The notes under the pieces: generated by a model
Database searches by the model: none
Seen by the model: only the letters and a program-made list of their open reading frames with translations
What the model was told of the DNA's origin: nothing
Part shown: positions 46,164-59,394 of the stretch, one piece after another
How positions within the stretch are numbered: the first letter of the stretch is position 1
How the letters are laid out: the number at the start of each line of letters is the position of its first letter
Made by a program: the position numbers and the translations under genes
From: Hemerocallis citrina
Lineage: Eukaryota > Streptophyta > Magnoliopsida > Asparagales > Asphodelaceae
NCBI GenBank assembly: GCA_017893485.1
Contig: CM030366.1
Span: forward strand, 78,610,654-78,674,653
Direction of reading: 5' to 3'
DNA: 64,000 nucleotides

Positions 46164-46883
46164 ATGGGCAAGAAACTCACCACTATCACCAACTCCTCCT
46201 CTTCCTCATCACGTGACGACACTTATCTCAAAGCAGTCATCGATAAGCGCACCCGCCTCTTCGAGTCCATCCGGGCTGACCGTCTCGCCCGCCGCCAAAC
46301 CATCGCCAGTCGACCCATCAAGTACAATACCAGCCATATTTCACCCCAACCCCTATTTTAAATTTGACCATTTAAAAAAATTTGAAATTTGTTTGAAGGA
46401 TTACGTTTCCGAATTGGTCGGTGAAGGAGGGGAAGCAGTGGGTGATGTCACCGATGGATGTCACCAAAGAAATCTCTTCTGGGTTGGCTGTGAGTGCTCT
46501 GAATGCGAAGGTGAGACGAAAAAGATGGGATTTTAAGGTTTGTTTTTAGGGTTTTGGGATTGATTTTTGTAATATTTGTTGGTGGTGTGAAGGTAAATGG
46601 GATTTTGTGGGATATGACAATGCCGTTGGAGGGGGGACTTCAAGCTGAGGTTGTTTAAGCTTAGTGATGAGGAAGGGAAGGATATATTTGGGCATTCGAG
46701 TACACATATACTTGGCTAGGTGGGGAAGCGAAATGCGTAGTTTGTTTGTTTATTTTTTTTAGGAAACTGCGCACTTTATTCATTTTTGATGAATGTTTTG
46801 AATGTGGTTTTTTGGTTTGGCAGGCTCTGGAGAGGGAGTATGGGTGTAAGTTGTGCATTGGGCCGTGTACAAAGAGACGAGAG
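46164..46883 (+). pseudogene. Threonyl-tRNA synthetase, first four exons only
   Basis: ThrRS charges tRNA-Thr. Exon 1 (46164-46321) encodes MGKKLTTITNSSSSSSRDDT, then AVIDKRTRLFESIRADRLAR, RPIK. Exon 2 (46399-46510) gives VKEGKQWVMSPMDVTKEISS, GLAVSALNAK (TGS domain). Exon 3 (46593-46719) gives VNGILWDMTMPLEG, then, after a 1-nt insertion in a G-run (46631-46636), KLRLFKLSDEEGKDIFGHSS, THILG. Exon 4 (46824-46883) gives ALEREYGCKLCIGPCTKRRE. All intron borders still read GT and AG. The codon at the end of exon 3 that should be CAG is TAG. The editing and catalytic domains are absent, so only about the first 150 of some 700 residues are present. Retained introns exclude a processed copy. Confidence 0.88.
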
Positions 46884-48615
46884 GTGAGCTTTCTTTACGT
46901 TTAATGAGTAGTATTAATGAGTGCCAAGATTTAGGAGAACTCCGGTCATCTTAAATTCCGAGCATGGGTGGAGACTGTGGAGTTATCTTGACTTCGAGGT
47001 TGAAACGAAACCACAATTAGCGAGTTACCCTTGAGATGTTAATTTCACAAAATTGGACTTGTCTTAACTTATTTTCGTATGTAATGAAAAATGCTATGTA
47101 GTTCCCATGATTTCTGCACTTACTGTAATTCTGCATACCATTTTGAAGAGAATTTGTCTTAAATTAGTTTTGACACTGTTGACAAGGTTCAATGCATTGT
47201 ACATGATATAAAGGGTTTTGAAGTTACGAAACTAACAAGCATAAATTCCTGGCATACTTCCGAATATGATTTTTTTCTTCTTCTGAAAATATGTGATTCT
47301 ATAAGTAGTTGGAGTGAGGTTTATTTGTAGAAATTATCCGAATTGTCTGGATGCCATATTGCCGTTACTTAAATGCCTCTTTCTGGGCAGTAACCCGAAA
47401 TAGTCATTAGTTTCTTCGTGTGCATGTTTCTTTTATGTGGTTGTTGTACAGTATAAATTTCCATATTCTCGCCAATGCAAATTTTACACCTCTACTACAC
47501 TCATTTACCATGTCCTTCCATTTCTACCCATCAATCCCATATTTGACTATGTTCATCAAGTTTGCGTGGACCCTCTTCAAGTTTATTGACATTTTCTCAT
47601 CTCCATGGTTTATGCTGATTCAAGGAGTACCACCCATCCAGTTGGCTTCTAGGATGGTGTTTTCAACCTATTATAAATGATTAAGTCTATCTCTCATTCT
47701 CTCTTGTCATTCAACAGATCCATATAGGAACCAAAATTTCTCTTTTGGAGCAGCCAGTCAAGCTAATTTAAATAGGCTGGAAAACAGGTAGTAGACTGTT
47801 AATGTTATTATACAATGGAAAATGGGTGGGAAACTGTTATTGAAATTGACACAAACCCCTTTTAGGAGATTGATTTTACCCATCTCACCTCTACCTATTT
47901 TGTTTCCCTCAGTAAATTGTTTAGTTTTTGTGAAAATAAGCTTTAATGTGTTGATGTGAGGACTGACTCAAGGTTTTTTTTTTGGTTTTTTTTGTGAGTG
48001 TGGAATTCACCTCAAAGGCTATATGTATGTCTTTGTTGTTTCAGTTACCATGAAATATATGATCGGAGATTTGAAAGGGTATGCGAGTCTGGAATTTGAA
48101 GAGAGAGAGAGAGATATATATATAGAGAGAGAGATGTCAACTTCTTATTGTTTTTTTATAGCTCTGGAGTCAGGTCCATGATGTCACTTTATATTCTTAG
48201 AGTCGAACTACTATTTCCCTGTCAATTAAAGTTAGCATTGGTATAAATACCCGATACCCGAACCCGACCCGGACCGGCATTGAACCGGAACCAACCCGGT
48301 CTATACGGGTTCGGCTCTAGGTCCCCTCAAGTGTCAAATAACATCGCATTGAAGTACATGAAATTTTCAAGACTAAATCATCCATTGCCAGGACAAGATC
48401 TGGATCCTTTCATTATTTTGCGACTTCTTTTTCTAAATGATTATGCAGGACAAGTTTATTTTTCAGCTGACATTGTTAAATAGTTACTCGTAGATAATTT
48501 TCATAGAACCTCCGATGTGAAATGTAACTACTCGTCTTTGGTGTGTGTTTGAATGTGACTAAAATGCAAAATGGTTTGAGACAAAGGAGACTATTTAGTC
48601 GGTAACTACAACAAA
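46884..48615. other. Mostly non-coding segment
   Basis: No ThrRS sequence follows exon 4. A plus-strand frame at 47420-47680 includes IPYLTMFIKFAWTLFKFIDI, vaguely like the N-terminal membrane-proximal part of an ALG1/TURAN-type glycosyltransferase; I would not rely on it. Small GA/TA repeats lie at 48101-48133. Confidence 0.4.
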
Positions 48616-49007
48616 ACTGATGAAATTGTGGTTTATCCAGGATGTGATATTCCAAGTGGTGGCAACAATCCTTCATATTGGAAACATAAGAATTTGCCAA
48701 AAGGCAGGGAGTCTGGTTCCTCCAAGTTGAAGAATGACAAGGCTCTGCCACCTAAAAACTGCTTTTGAGTTACTAATGTCTGAACCTATATCTTGTGTCT
48801 AGTTATTTTTTTTTCTTTTCTCCTTTCGTTATGTTATGGTTTTTTTTAATAAATTGTTTGTAAACTCTAATTATGACTCAGGTGCTCTGTGTAAGCATGT
48901 CTTAGCTACTCTTGATGGCAACATTACAAAACCTCTTGATCCAAATTCAGTTGTATCTAACATGATGCCTTATAAAAACAGTCTACTCGAGGCTATTTAT
49001 TGGTAAG
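48616..49007 (+). pseudogene. Unrecognised exon-like segments interrupted by the LINE
   Basis: Two plus-strand stretches look like old exons. About 48628-48768 reads DEIVVYPGCDIPSGGNNPSY, WKHKNLPKG and on to a stop. About 48880-49003 reads GALCKHVLATLDGNITKPLD, PNSVVSNMMPYKNSLLEAIY, ending at tgg|taagc, a plausible splice donor. The LINE target site starts 14 bp later. I do not recognise the family. CKHVLATL is reminiscent of the end of a SWIM zinc finger, but the rest does not support it. Confidence 0.35.
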
Positions 49008-49037
49008 CATAGAGATGATCCTATAATTAACTGATTT

Positions 49038-50313
49038 TTTTTTATGAAGAGGATAGAATCAAAAGATTCCAGTCCAGAATATATAAATAAAGGAGAGTAT
49101 ACAATAAGGTACAATTTTACCGAGAGTAAAACTATAAACAAACAACAAACCCCCAGACAATGAGAAAACAAACGCAATTGAGAAAATTGCCAAGCGCTAA
49201 CAGTAGAAAACAAACAGCCAAAAGATCGCAAACAGCAACATATAGGACTGGGCCCGAGAACAAAACCGCAACCAACGACAACAGCTCGCAAGCAAAATTC
49301 GAAAGCCACCAGCCCCAAAACTGCGCAGGCCAAACAGAAACCACAGCTACAAACACGCAACAGAGAATCGGGGCAGCAACCCAACCAAAACGCCGGCTGA
49401 AACAAGCAGCCGAACACGCACCATCTAAATCGAAAAACAAACACGATGCAAGACCAGAGAGGAAAACCAAACTAGAAATCGCCAACAGGGAGCCAAGTGA
49501 ACGGCCATAAACAGGTACTAGGCACCTGAAGGCGACGCAACACTACCATCGCGACAAATGCACTAGAATGGAACCGCAACAATCCACAGCACTGAGCCCA
49601 ACAATCGGAGGATCTCCACCTCGACCACCTCCGACAGAAGGGATGCACAACAATGGCGTAGGAAAGCAAGAACACTAAAAAATACAGAACGCTACCATTC
49701 AGGTAAGATAAAGGTGAGAAACATCTCAAACACATCCAAAATAAAATTCCAAGACACCCTATAAAAGCTACCAGGGCCGAAGCCAACTAGCACCAAGGTG
49801 CAAACACAGCACCTAACGGGATAGCAACGAAAGACCCGAAACAAAACAAGAGGCTCAGAAACAAAACCACAACCAAAAAAGAACAAAGCCTCTAGTGACT
49901 AGGCCAAGAAAATAACATCCCAGGTACCAAAAATCCCTGTGTCGCAGACAAAGCGACCCCCACCAGAGTAAATCCAACAAGAAGAAACATAACATCACAG
50001 TAACCATAAACACATATACAACCCCATGTACAGACCATGAAACAAAAGCAGAACAAAAGACTTCTCAACATGGGAACTTAAGCCAGCTAACAGAACATCC
50101 AGCCCTACTAAGAAAAAGAGACTTCCAAATAGCATGATCCAACATCAGAGCTGCACCAAACCGAACAGAACAAGCGAAGAGCTGTAATGCTAGCCAAGCT
50201 CCACGGCCATAACCAAAACGCATCAAAATAACCAAAATGCATTCAAACTCTATGAGTCTACAGATAAGAGGGAGAAGAGAAGCAAGTAAGAAGTAGTGCA
50301 GTGTAAGGTTGGA
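49038..50313 (-). other. LINE 3' UTR
   Basis: No ORF2 similarity. Open frames here are Cys/Phe/Leu-rich and look like chance frames in GC-richer DNA. Confidence 0.5.
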
Positions 50314-53300
50314 TTAAAAAATAGTAGAACGAAAAATACTAATCACCTCGTCCAGACGATTTATATGTAAAGCTTCCACTTTATCAACAGCTAAAATGGA
50401 AGGCCAAAATTTAGAGAAGAATAAAAATTCATCGATAACGCTATCAATGGAAGAGGTGGACTGCGCAAAAATTTGTTTGTTCCGTTCAGGCCAGATAACC
50501 CAAATGATCGCCATAATGGAAAGAATCCAAGATTTACGAAATTCTTTCCTGAGGGATTGAGACATCCAACAGGAGGAGAATTCGCTTGGGAATAGATGGC
50601 GCTTGCCAAGTGAAGACAGTGATCATCCATAATGGTTGGATAAAGGAACACTTTAGGAAAAGATGATCATCATCCTCATGATGGGATGAACATAAAGCAC
50701 AAACTTGGCCTAAGGCCAGGTTCCTCTTGTTAAGAACATCAACTGTGAGCAGTTTGTTGTTAAGCGCTAGCCAGGTTAAAATTTTGGATTTGAGAGGCAC
50801 ACAACAGCTCCATAAGGACTTAGCACGCGGGGAGACCACCCCCCCCCCCCCCCGAAATTGAGGAAGTTGTAAGATTTAACCGTATAGTTTCCAGAGCTTG
50901 TCCATATCCATTTGAAGTCTTCTATAGGGCGCCAGGAATAATGGTTGATACCTTCGAAGAGCTATTGGAGTTCCAACATAAGAGGCGGGGGAAGAACATC
51001 CGAGAATGGAATTGACCAGAACTTTTGGTGATTGATGACTACAACATAGTCCGCCACCATGGCGGAGGGGTTGGAAGCCATCTGATAGAGCGAAGGAAAA
51101 GCTATAGCGAGTTACCGAACCATAAATTGTCCCAGAATCTGGTCTTCGAACCATCAACACAAACATGCGCTAAACCACAATGGAACGGGCTGGCTGCTTT
51201 CCAGACCCCTTTCCAAAAGGAAGATGCATTGCGGGAGAGGGAGATAGGAAAATCCCACATATTGCGATGGGAAAAATAATTAAGGGAGATAAGACGGACC
51301 CAGGGCAGCTGATCATTTTTTAAAAACCTCCATAGCCATTTGCCCAGGAGGGCTAAATTTTGGTGCCTGAGGTTAAGAACTCCTAAACCTCCAGCAGCCT
51401 TAGAAGTGCAGATAAGCTTCCAGTTGCAAAGATGAGATCCCGGTCTAAACAAATCCGCACCAGACCAGAAGAAATTCCTTTTGATCTTGTCAACCCTCTT
51501 AATAACCCAGGAGGGTAGGTAAAAGAAAGACATCATATATAAAGGGATAGAGGAGAGAACGGGGTTAACAAGGATAAGTCTTCCTCCGTGCAAAAGATGC
51601 TTACTAGACCAACAGTTAAGTCTGGTTTCAACCTTTTCGATCATTGGCATCCAATCCGATTTATGAAGCTTCCCCCATCTCAATGGGATACCTAGATAAT
51701 GGATTGGGAAAGAGGCCGAAACACAGTTAAAGAATTGTGCAATTTCCGCCTGATGGTTTAGAGATCCGCCAAGCCAAAGAACTGAAGACTTTTGAAAGTT
51801 AATAGCTAAACCCGAGGCACTTTCGAAGACATAAAGAAGTAACTTCAGGTTACGTAAAGTGAACCCATTGGGTTTAGCGAAGATAATAGTGTCTTCAGCG
51901 TATTGGAGGTTCAACACTTCGCAGAAACTGTGAGAACCTCTAAGACCTTCGATAACATCGGCCTCCCAAGCATTACTGAGCAGCTTACTAAACACATCAG
52001 CAACATGAGAAAATAAAAGCGAGGAAATGGGGTCCCCTTGACGAAGGCCATGCCTACATTTGAATTTGTACCCTTCCATCCCTTTGATAAAAATGGACGA
52101 AGTGCCAGCAAAGAGACTGGATTTAATCCAGGCGATCCATTTCGGACCGAAACCACGATGAAAAAGGGTTTCAAAAAGAAAATCCCAGCTAACACTATCA
52201 TAAGCTTTTTGAAAATCTAATTTTAATAGGATCCCTTCCGAGTTGGATCTATGGCAGTCAGAAATGATTTCTTGGGCCGAAGCCACGCTATCAAGGATAA
52301 AGCGATCTTTAATGAAGCCCGAATGCGTGGGATCGATCAAAGGAGGGATAATATCACTAAGACGGGTAGAGAGAACTTTCATGATGATCTTGAATGTCGT
52401 GTTAAGGAGGCTAATCGGTCTAAACTTGGAAACTAAGTTGGCACCCAAGAATTTGAGGATAAGGACGATGTGCGCATAATTGATCCTATCAAAGGAGAAG
52501 TTTCCTTGGTGAAGATCTGAGAACATTTTTAAAAGATCGTCTTTAAGACAATCCCAAAAACATTGGAAAAAGAAAGCTGGGAACCCATCCGGACCAGGGG
52601 CAGAGTCACTTTTTAAAGAGAAAACTGCAGACTTGATCTCTGCTAAAGTAAAAGGATCTTCCAAGCTAGACAGGTCATGAGTTTGCTGACCATACAACTG
52701 TGACCAATCAAGATGAATAGAACGATGTTTATGAGATCCCAAAAGATCTTTAAAGAAACGGAGGAAAGTAGCATGGATGTCAGAATCCGAAGTTAAAACA
52801 TTTCCATTGTCAAAGATAGTGGAAATACGATTGCATCGCTGCCGGTGTGAAGCAAAATTGTGGAAGAATGAGGTGTTGCCGTCACCCTCCTTCAACCAAC
52901 GATGCTTAGCCCGTTGGGCCCATTTGATATGATTGTTATGAAGAAAGGCCGCATAATCTCTTTTACAAGAAGCACGTTCTGAACGAAGGGATTCAGATAT
53001 GGGACTAACCTCCTCTAATTGATCAATGGATTCACTGGTTGACAAGAGGATATTTTAAAGCAATTTATCGTTGGCAAATCTCTCTTTCTGCCAGATTTTA
53101 CTACCGAATTTGATCGCGTGAAGCTTAATAAGGTTGCGACCGAGCCCATAAGAGCACATGATAGAAGAAAGGCATTCGGTGATGAGATTGACAAATGTTT
53201 GATCTTGCAGCCAAATTTTTTCAAATCGAAACTTGAAAGATCTGGAGAAATTATAGTTAGAGCACAAAGAGATAGGTACATGGTCCGACGACGGACTGGG

Positions 53301-53953
53301 CAATGCCTTTGCAAAAGAGTTGTGAAAGAAGTTGATCCAGTCAAAGGAGACCAGAAAGCGATCGAGTTTATCCATGGTCGGCGACAATCGCATATTAGAC
53401 CAAGTGAAAGCTCTGCCATTGAGAGGAAGATCTGTCAACTGGAGAGAACGAATGCTTTCATTAAAGCGAGAGGAATCCAACGAGTAAGAGGAGCTACCAG
53501 ATCTTTTAGATGAGAATCTGGTGAAATTAAAGTAACCACAAAAAAGCCAGAACCCCTGAATGTTGTGTTGGAAGGAGTTAAGTTCGTTCCAAAAAACCTC
53601 ACGACGGTCCGCAGTAGACGGACCGTAAACCGACAGTACAGTGAGATCACAATTGAATTCAGCCCAGTGGAGACGCACTACAAGGAAGAAAGTTAATTGA
53701 CAAATCAAAATAAGGAAGAACCTGGATTTTTTAAAACCAAAGAGAATACCTCCTCTTGTGCCTCTGGCATCAAGTGAGATCCAATTGGAGATTAAGGATC
53801 CACCTATCGAACGTAAGAGAGACGGAGTAGGGGACTCAAGTTTCGATTCTTGAATTGAGATGATATTACAGTGAGAAGAAGAATTAAGATTAACAAGGCT
53901 TGTTGCTTCGTCACACTCCGCAACCCCCGAATATTCCAAGAGATGCTAATCAT
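50314..53953 (-). pseudogene. LINE ORF2: endonuclease, reverse transcriptase and zf-RVT
   Basis: The start at 53953 gives MISISWNIRGLRS, the L1 endonuclease opening. After a frameshift at about 53900 come NIISIQESKLESP, LTVLSVYGPS, FTWSNMRLSPTMDKLDRFLV and SDHVPISL. One in-frame stop (about 53055) precedes the RT: SDSAPGPDGFPAFFF, KFRPISLLNTTFKIIMKVLS, HSGFIKDRFILDS, LKLDFQKAYDSVSWDFL and RHGLRQGDPISSLLF. The normally YADD catalytic site reads LQYAEDTIIF, so the second Asp pair is altered to Glu-Asp. After 51102 further shifted frames hold the zf-RVT domain (CCVPLKSKILTWLALNNKL, LCSSHHEDDDHLFLKCSF) and the end at 50314. A C/G run at 50838-50854 adds another frameshift. Confidence 0.88.
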
Positions 53954-56433
53954 TAAAACCCTTAGTCTCAAAAGCTCTAGAGATTTCGCGGTAGCGAATC
54001 GAATCAAAGTTAACAAAGTTATCCTGATTAACGAGAAACCCCATTTTCCTAGTAATGGTAAGCATATCTAGATTAGATAGGGAGTCAAAATGCACCTGGT
54101 AGATAGAACCAAGATGTTCTTTCCCAGATGAAGAAGGAGAGGGTGGAGAGATATCAAACTTGCAGATCTGAGCCGCAAGGGAAGACTGAGAATCTGCCAG
54201 ATGTTTCAAAACTCTATTGGCCCTAATACGGGCACTAGAGCGAATAACAGTGATAGATTCTTTTTTGAATTTTTTCTTTTGGGCGCTAGTAGACTGCTGG
54301 CTCCCGGGATGGGAAAACCCACCAAATCTCATAGGCGCCTCTGTAAGGCAAACTGAATCGGAAAGGTAAATAGTCATCCGAACCGAGGGGCTACAGCTAA
54401 GGAACGGGGGGGGGGAGGGGAGGGAGGAGAATTGTGGGAGGTCTCTCTGCAGCGACTTGGTGGGTGGCAACCCACCTGAGGCGGAGTAGGAATCCAAAGA
54501 GGAGAATTAAAGTGATAATAAGTATATAGGCAGTAAATAAGAATGTGTCTAGTGAAATAAGAAGATAAGTTGCTAATTTGAACAAAGCAAAAGTCATTGC
54601 AATCCAGACAATTAGAGGCTTGAAACATAATAACAATCGAAAGAGAATTAAAGAATACCTACTTTTGCAAAAGAGATTGATCCAGGTCAGCCAATTCCTC
54701 ATCCAGAAGATTATCTTTATCAACCCAAGCTTCAGGTTTCGGGGAGAGGGAAGATAAAGCTTTGCTAGGCTTATAAGACGGTGTGGGACCTGAAGAGGAA
54801 GTGAATTGAACCGCACTAATGTATTTGTCCCAATCGGATGAAAAATGGGGATTCACTTCCCAATCCGGCCACTTCTGATTAGAAACCCCCTGATCAAGCT
54901 TAGCTGGGGCTTCAACAGAAACCGCAGGAGAAACAGCGGCCAGAGAATAGTGAGCCTTTAAGGAAGGATGAGAAGGTAGCTTAAGCGGAAGTTCGAGAGG
55001 AGCAGGTTGAGAAGCAGGGAGGGTTTTTGCCGAAGCAATGTCAGGGTTAATCCAGACCAAATTGTGAGCTTTAGAAGGCGAGATTTTGGGTTTAGCAGGA
55101 GGTGAAAAACCTTTGCGCTGATAAGGCATATTTTTTTTGGGGACCTCTTTGTGAGACAACTTCCATTTGGAAGAATGAGGGGTCGACTGGGACGATGTAC
55201 CAACTGAGAAGGAGCCGGGGAAAGTGTTCGATTTCGCAGGGGTTTTGGAAACACCCATAGACGATGGGGCTGGAGATGGAGCTCCTATAGAACTGTCTTG
55301 ATAAATGACCGAAACAGCAAAGATGGATTTAAAATCTTTTAACGAGTATGCATCAAGTCTATCATTTACAAACGGGCAAAAAAACTCAGCATCTACCTGA
55401 AGGCACCTAGACGCCAGCATAAAAGAGGAAGAGATGTGCTGCAATTCACCAACACATTTAGTCAAGTCAGCAATGACACGATGAGAATCGCAGAACGGCA
55501 GAAGTCCCAGTAATGTGACTTTAACAGCAGAGTGAATTAGGGGAGGAGGGGGATGACCTTGGTGCACCCATTTACGAACGGATAATTTGATAGCTCCGAT
55601 CGAGAGAGAGTTGAGAGCAACAAGAACTTCTAGGATTTTAAGAGAGGGACAATTAATTACCACTTCCCCACTGGAACAAGTGTTGATAGCCCACGTCCAG
55701 TCTTGCACGTTACAGGAATTGCAAAGGAAAGAATCCAAAGTCGAGTTGGAAACCGAACCTCCATTGAAAGAAACGGCACCGTAGTGCTCAAAGCAAACCA
55801 TTTTATCAGATAGTTCGGTAGCAAGGATGAACACTAAAGTGACCTGAGACTTGGATGTCTGAGAGGAGGGAAAAGAGCTCACTTGTGAAGATGATTGTTC
55901 TGCTGCAGGGATGCACAGTGAGACAGGAGGCATAGGAAGGAGAGGGGAAGAATTAGACAACTTAGCCCTCTTAGGTTTAGGGACTTGAAGATTCGCAAGC
56001 TTTGATTGAAGGGAGGGAAAATCAAGCGCTGCAATGACTTGTTCGAAGATGGGGACTCCCATGGACACCCCAAAATATGCTTTAAAGAAAAGTAGCAGTT
56101 TCGAGAGTGACCAGATTTCAAGCAGAAGAGAGACTTCATGTTGTCGGTGCAATATGCCCTAATATGACCAACTTGGAGACAGCGATAACAAACTAGAGAT
56201 TGGGAGGGAGAGGAAGACGAAGAGCACTTAGGTTTAGAACTGAAGGGGGAGAAGAACTGGCGGTAAAAGGAAGCAGATGCATGCCCTAGAAACTTCTGTT
56301 GCTTGGGCCGACCGGGAATGGTGCACGGCAAAGCTGGGCTGGGCTGAGACGGCCCAAAACTAGGGACCACAGACGGGTTATTATTAATCTTTTTAATTTT
56401 TTTTTTTACAATATCTACCCAAGAGTAACCCAT
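53946..56433 (-). pseudogene. LINE ORF1 (CCHC zinc-knuckle RNA-binding protein), frameshifted
   Basis: The start at 56433 gives MGYSWVDIVKKKIKKINNNP and then LVCYRCLQVGHIRAYC (CX2CX4HX4C) and a second Cys/His pair. After a frameshift near 56100 it continues in the frame ending at 54659: GVSMGVPIFEQVIAALDFPS, a DUF4283-like region with LEVLVALNSLSIGAIKLSVR, KWVHQG, and a long Ser/Pro-rich tail. A further frame (54497-53946, MDSYSASGGLPPTKSLQRDL... to KGFND) probably is the ORF1 end. Its stop overlaps the ORF2 ATG within atgattag (53953-53946). Confidence 0.75.
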
Positions 56434-57266
56434 AACGACCCAGGCCCACAATGACCACTGTGCAAGAGAAAAGGAGGAAATAGCGAGGAACAGACAAGTC
56501 AACTGACCGAAACTGTAGAGATCTGTCTGAAGAACGAAAAGAAGGAAAAAAACCCTATATTTTTTTTTTGAAAGAAAAACTGAATATGATGAACAACCGA
56601 GCTCTAAGGCTCAAACAAAAGGGTGAAGGGAATGTCACTAGCTCTTACAGATAGGATCGTAAGATCTAGCCTCACTCAATCCACCACAAACCAACGAACT
56701 ATAGGAGTATAACCACCAATACTCGAACAGAACTGAGAGAGATAGAAAGCAAGAACGATGACAGAACGTAAAACCAGGAGGAGGGGAGAGGGATCAAAGA
56801 AGATCACCAGATAAGTCGAAAACGAATGCGCTAAGAAACTGGCGCAAACACAGCAAGCAAACAACTAAAAGGAAAACAAATACTTACAGTGAGAGGCTAG
56901 TAGGAGCACGCCGCTAGGAACCGAGAAGAATCGGGGCTACAGGAGCCACAAAGGGGGAGCAGCACAACCAACAATGAGCCAGCAACACCAGAGGTAAGCC
57001 TCGATAGGACGCCATGTGGAGAAAAGCCCCCACCCTGGGCTACACCTCTACAGCAGCGAAGGGGGTCAAGGGAAGAAAAAGGGGGGGGGGCTCCAGGGAC
57101 GGTGAGGAGGAGATCTGAGGAACTGGGTCGGAAGGGAAAACTGCACCCAAAAAAGTTACTGAAGGGGGAAGAGAAGGAGGGTGAGAGGGGAGACCGGATC
57201 TGAGGAGGAATGGTCGGAGGAGAAAGTACGGAAGCTCAGAATTTCAAAGCGCCCAACAAAGTTTGA
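56434..57266 (-). other. LINE 5' UTR
   Basis: Purine-rich on plus (CT-rich on minus), GC-richer than surroundings, no ORF; it would carry the internal promoter. Confidence 0.5.
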
Positions 57267-57283
57267 CTATAATTAACTGATTT

Positions 57284-57720
57284 AGTCAATTCAAATGCAG
57301 TGTATATAATGAGTTTTTCTTAGCTGTTGTACATTAAATTATTGAATAACTAATTTTTATTAACAGATGATTATTATAATATACAAGAACAATGCTAAGT
57401 AATCATTGTATAGTTCAAATTTTGCTAATATTGTGGTCATGTAAAACCTAAGGTAATTACTAATGACATAATTTAATGCCTGCTTATTTTCACAGACATC
57501 GCTATAGAATTAGAAGTATTTTGTTTCTTTTTTTGTCTTTTTTGTCTTTTTTTTTCTTCTTTTAAATCGTGATGATCAATTTTCTCAAATCTTATTTTTT
57601 GATCAAATAACTGCTCTTACCGCACAAATGCACATTTACGTCCTCTCTGATGTCACTAAATTAAGCTTTGCATTTTTTGTGTGTGCATAGATCACTGATG
57701 TTCCTTCTAATCATTATTGC
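57284..57720. other. AT-rich non-coding (likely intron)
   Basis: No frame or repeat. It continues the sequence interrupted by the LINE. Confidence 0.4.
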
Positions 57721-58650
57721 AGGATTCTACTGCAAGAAACATAATTAGAGTACATGATATTTTTGGCTTCGGGAGTTCTAGATCAACAGGTGAGAAACTT
57801 TTCAGTTACTATTTCAACTGATTCTTATATGTGCATGACAAACAAGATCATCATGACTAATATACTGAATTTGTACCAGTTTCGAGTAACTATGTATAGA
57901 TTATATAATGTGCAAAGGAATATAGTAACTAATATTCCTTACAAAGGATTAATTGCAACAACATTATCATGTATGAATGCTTAATATAAATTATATAATG
58001 TGCATTAGGCAAGAGTAGCATACTAAAACAACAAAGGAATATACTATTGCAGCATGTAGTTAAAATGGAGCACAAAGACAAGAAATAAGATTGGCTGGAG
58101 CTGTGTGGAATTTGACGACAACCAAGTTGTGCTTGTTCTTATAGAAGTAAATAAGGTCATTCACCAAACATATAAAATTTTTAATGGCTAATTCTTGGTA
58201 TATTCATGCAGAAACCAGGAGGAATAATCACACATACTGCTCAACGAAGCATGGTAGGTACCCATATATGAAGAAGAATCAGATGAGATGAAGAGCATAT
58301 GGAAACAAAGAGAAACAAATGGTTATAGTTGATAAAGTGATCAAGAGTTCATTTAGATCTAAATGTAAGTAGATGAAGGTAGTTAAAAAGAACATGGATT
58401 TTCCATTACCCCAAAAGATGAGTTCTTTCTGTGACAACAATTATAGTCTCTCTTTTTTCTCATGTACTAGAACTCAAATAAGCTCACGTGCTAATTTCTT
58501 TGTAATTTGAATAAAATAAGCAAAATAATAAAGCTACATAAAGTATCTAATTTGTTGATGTTTACTTCATTTTCCTCTATGCAGTGTGAGGAGGAGAAGT
58601 TGATGGACAACTTTGGCACACTACATCCCATTTCACTGAGTAATATTTAA
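57721..58650 (+). pseudogene. Unrecognised exon-like segments
   Basis: Three short stretches have splice-like borders. 57723-57790 (cag|...|gtgaga) reads DSTARNIIRVHDIFGFGSSR. 58211-58254 (cag|...|gtaggt) reads KPGGIITHTAQRSM. 58585-58650 (cag|...) reads CEEEKLMDNFGTLHPISLS. They could be exons of one captured gene, perhaps the same as at 48616-49007, but I cannot name it and short frames like these can occur by chance. Confidence 0.3.
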
Positions 58651-59105
58651 GCAGTATATCTTCTTATTTGCATAAAATCATAACTACCATCCACCGTTCT
58701 CTCTTCGTTTCCTTTTAGATTATAGCTTCTAATGAACTACTACCAAAACAAATGCTCAAAACCACTCAAAGTTGATTGTAGTGGTTTTATATAATACGTG
58801 CTATATCTATTAGTTAGGTTCATTATCAAACCACCTGAGAGACAACTTTGTGACAAAAGTATATATATCTCTTTTTCCCCCCATGTATTTGAATTTTTAC
58901 CCTAATTATGTGTTCTTGATTCTGTTAGTTCCAGCACATTTAGAATTGTAGGATTTACTGTACTCGAAATTGAAATTTGTTGAAATTTCAATTATATATA
59001 TATATAACAGACAAAAAGCTATTTACTACTACAATTGACAACCAAACAAAATTGCATCAAGATTGAAACTTTTTAGCAACGAATAATAAAATTAACAAAA
59101 CTTAA
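58651..59105. other. AT-rich non-coding
   Basis: Nothing recognised beyond a short TA tract near 58995. Confidence 0.5.
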
Positions 59106-59109
59106 CATA

Positions 59110-59394
<285 letters not shown>

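Larger units (their letters stand above)
49038..57266 (-). mobile_element. L1-type LINE retrotransposon with 17-bp TSD
   Basis: The 17-mer ctataattaactgattt occurs at 49021-49037 and 57267-57283. On minus the element ends in an A-run at the left TSD (tttttttta on plus at 49036), as expected for target-primed reverse transcription. Order on minus is 5' UTR (57266-56434), ORF1 with zinc knuckle, a second short ORF, ORF2 with endonuclease, RT and zf-RVT, then a long 3' UTR (50313-49038). It appears full length (8.2 kb) but every ORF is broken. Confidence 0.88.

Noticed and set aside
49132..49510. Cys/Phe/Leu-rich minus-strand frames resembling membrane proteins, and a basic plus-strand frame
   Set aside because: They lie in the LINE 3' UTR, overlap on both strands, and have no domain; chance frames in GC-richer DNA.
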